Below the pieces are notes generated by a model. The model was not told where the DNA came from. It worked only from the letters and a program-made list of their open reading frames with translations, and searched no databases. Source: Bosea sp. F3-2 (lineage in GTDB: Bacteria > Pseudomonadota > Alphaproteobacteria > Rhizobiales > Beijerinckiaceae). From it: a stretch of DNA of 64,000 nt. A program made the position numbers and the translations under genes. The stretch covers positions 316,001 through 380,000 of the forward strand of contig NZ_CP042332.1 in NCBI RefSeq assembly GCF_008253865.1, read 5' to 3'. This document shows positions 62,837-64,000 of the stretch, in pieces. Position 1 is the stretch's first letter; each line of letters starts with the position of its first letter.

Positions 62837-63634
62837 TCTGCACCGGGAGCTCGCTCCCATCTCCGACGCTGCCTGGGCGCAGATCGAGGAGGAGGCGTCG
62901 CGCACGTTGAAGCGCTATCTCGCCGCGCGTCGCGTCGTCGATGTGGTCGGCCCCAGGGGGACGGGCTACGCGGCCGCGGGCACGGGGCATACGCGCGCGA
63001 TCGAAGCGCCGGGCGAGGGCATCCACTCTCTGCTGCGAGAGGTCCAGCCCCTGGTCGAATTGCGCGTTCCCTTCACGTTGACGCGCGAGGCGATCGACGA
63101 TGTCGAGCGCGGCTCTGACGATTCAGACTGGCAACCGCTGAAGGATGCGGCGAGACGATCGCCTTCGCCGAGGATCGCGCGGTCTTCGAAGGTTATGCCG
63201 CGGCCGGGATCGGCGGCCTCCGCGCCGGCAGCAGCAACGCCGCCTGTCGTTGCCGGGTAATCTCGATGACTATCCGGAGGCAATCGCCAAGGCGCTGAAT
63301 GACCTCAAGCTGGCCGGTTGCAACGGCCCCTATGCGCTGGTGCTGGGTGGCGACGCTTATCTGGCGGCGAGCGGCGGCAACGAGGAAGGCTACCCGATCT
63401 TCCATCATATCGAGCGCATCGTCGATGGCGGGGTGGTCTGGGCGCCGGCGATCGAGGGCGGCTTCGTGCTCACCACGCGCGGCGGCGATTTCGAGCTCGA
63501 CATCGGCCAGGACATCTCGATCGGCTATCTCGGCCACAGTGGCCACGACGGTCGAGCTCTATCTGCAGGAGAGCTTCACCTTCCGGATGCTAACCTCGGA
63601 GGCGGCCGTCGCGCTCGCACCGCAAGGCGAGTAG
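62829..63634 (+). pseudogene. Encapsulin shell protein (family 1), interrupted by three single-base indels
   Basis: A linocin/HK97-fold shell protein: MNNLHRELAPISDAAWAQIE, EEASRTLKRYLAARRVVDVV, ELRVPFTLTREAIDDVERGS, then in shifted frames ETIAFAEDRAVFEGYAAAGI, LPGNLDDYPEAIAKALNDLK, HIERIVDGGVVWAPAIEGGF, DIGQDISIGYLGHS and VELYLQESFTFRMLTSEAAV. Restoring one base near 63150, one near 63234 and removing one near 63543 gives a 268-residue protein, the normal encapsulin length. Either the nanocompartment gene has just been inactivated or these are base-calling errors. The start overlaps the peroxidase stop. Confidence 0.9.
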
Positions 63635-64000
63635 CCCGCTCCGGCGGGTCCGCCGAGGTCGCGCAATCGTACCCCGCGGAGCTCTGGGAACTGACGGGGC
63701 TCAAGCCAAGGCGGGCAAAATGCCCGATGAACGGACCTATTAATCCTTAGCCCGACCAAGGACGCAAGCTCTTGAATTTGCTAAGTCGGCTGCCACGAAC
63801 GAGGAACGGAGGCGCCGTTCTTCACGCGCCCAAGGAGTGAAGCGTGCGATTGGGGAAGGATCCTGCCGTTGACGATCGAGGAAAGCCGATGACAGTAGCC
63901 TGCCGGCGAGGGGAGAAACGCCGTCGTCGCCCCGCGAGCGCATTAAGGAGCGCGGAATATGATCATCCGGATAATGGCTCCAGAACCCGTTGACAGAGCG
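63635..64000. other. Right end of the window, no gene seen
   Basis: About 370 bases after the encapsulin gene. No tRNA, rRNA, transposase or protein family was recognised; any gene here would have to begin beyond the window. Confidence 0.5.

Noticed and set aside
1..64000. CRISPR arrays, tRNA or rRNA genes, replication origin or conjugation genes
   Set aside because: No regularly spaced repeats, no cloverleaf or rRNA segments, and no rep, par, tra or vir proteins were recognised in the window.

Overview
The window looks like accessory DNA, from a plasmid or a genomic island, of a high-GC alphaproteobacterium of the order Hyphomicrobiales (Rhizobiales). Evidence for this is an AapJQMP-type amino-acid transporter, a paralogous Hsp20/GrpE/CbpA-CbpM chaperone set, a dinB and dnaE2 pair, DUF982 and DUF6496 proteins, PRTase-erythromycin esterase fusions, and several IS110 and IS3 elements. 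Bosea, Chelatococcus or Methylobacterium relatives are plausible hosts, but the genus cannot be settled from sequence reading alone.

Layout. 1-4.8 kb: the tail of one IS110 transposase, a broken IS3 element, an intact O-methyltransferase, and a full-length IS110 copy inactivated by a 19-bp tandem duplication. 4.8-12.2 kb: a stress block with an aldehyde dehydrogenase, two Hsp20 chaperones, a DUF982 protein, a DUF6496 Lys/Ala-rich protein, a DUF1772 membrane protein, a PRTase-erythromycin esterase fusion (frameshifted) and a small zinc-ribbon protein. 12.4-15.3 kb: a decayed paoABC-type aldehyde oxidoreductase operon in which only paoA is intact, and half of an MFS transporter. 15.3-21.6 kb: LysR, a cystathionine beta-lyase-like enzyme and a complete aapJQMP polar amino-acid ABC transporter. 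22.1-28.5 kb: a leftward operon running GntR, ureidoglycolate lyase, PuuE-type allantoinase, a three-gene polar ABC importer, an NAD-dependent epimerase and an SDR; this reads as uptake and breakdown of an allantoin- or ureide-like nitrogen source. 28.7-39 kb: a scrapyard of IS fragments and truncated enzymes mixed with intact MBL-fold hydrolase, SDR and LysR genes. 39-43.6 kb: pseudogene debris, including an in-frame dinB::outer-membrane-protein chimera head to head with a dnaE2 tail, followed by an intact RES/Xre toxin-antitoxin module with a clear palindromic operator. 43.7-52.6 kb: LysR and a divergent dipeptide-type ABC operon with a fused permease-ATPase subunit, an FAD amine/amino-acid oxidoreductase and a deacylase. 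52.8-55.7 kb: more truncated genes. 55.9-63.6 kb: a second chaperone and stress cluster (grpE, hsp20, a deleted dnaK, a double-CDGSH protein, cbpA, cbpM, small proteins, and a DyP peroxidase with a C-terminal encapsulin cargo tag followed by its encapsulin shell gene).

Two themes stand out. Catabolic ABC-transporter operons and stress/chaperone genes are the functional cargo. Between them lies heavily rearranged DNA where genes are cut and joined directly to one another. Many disruptions are single-base indels in short G/C runs, whose correction restores family-length proteins (encapsulin, PRTase-esterase, IS1111-type transposase). Some of these may be base-calling errors rather than true pseudogenes, whereas the large deletions and chimeras cannot be explained that way.
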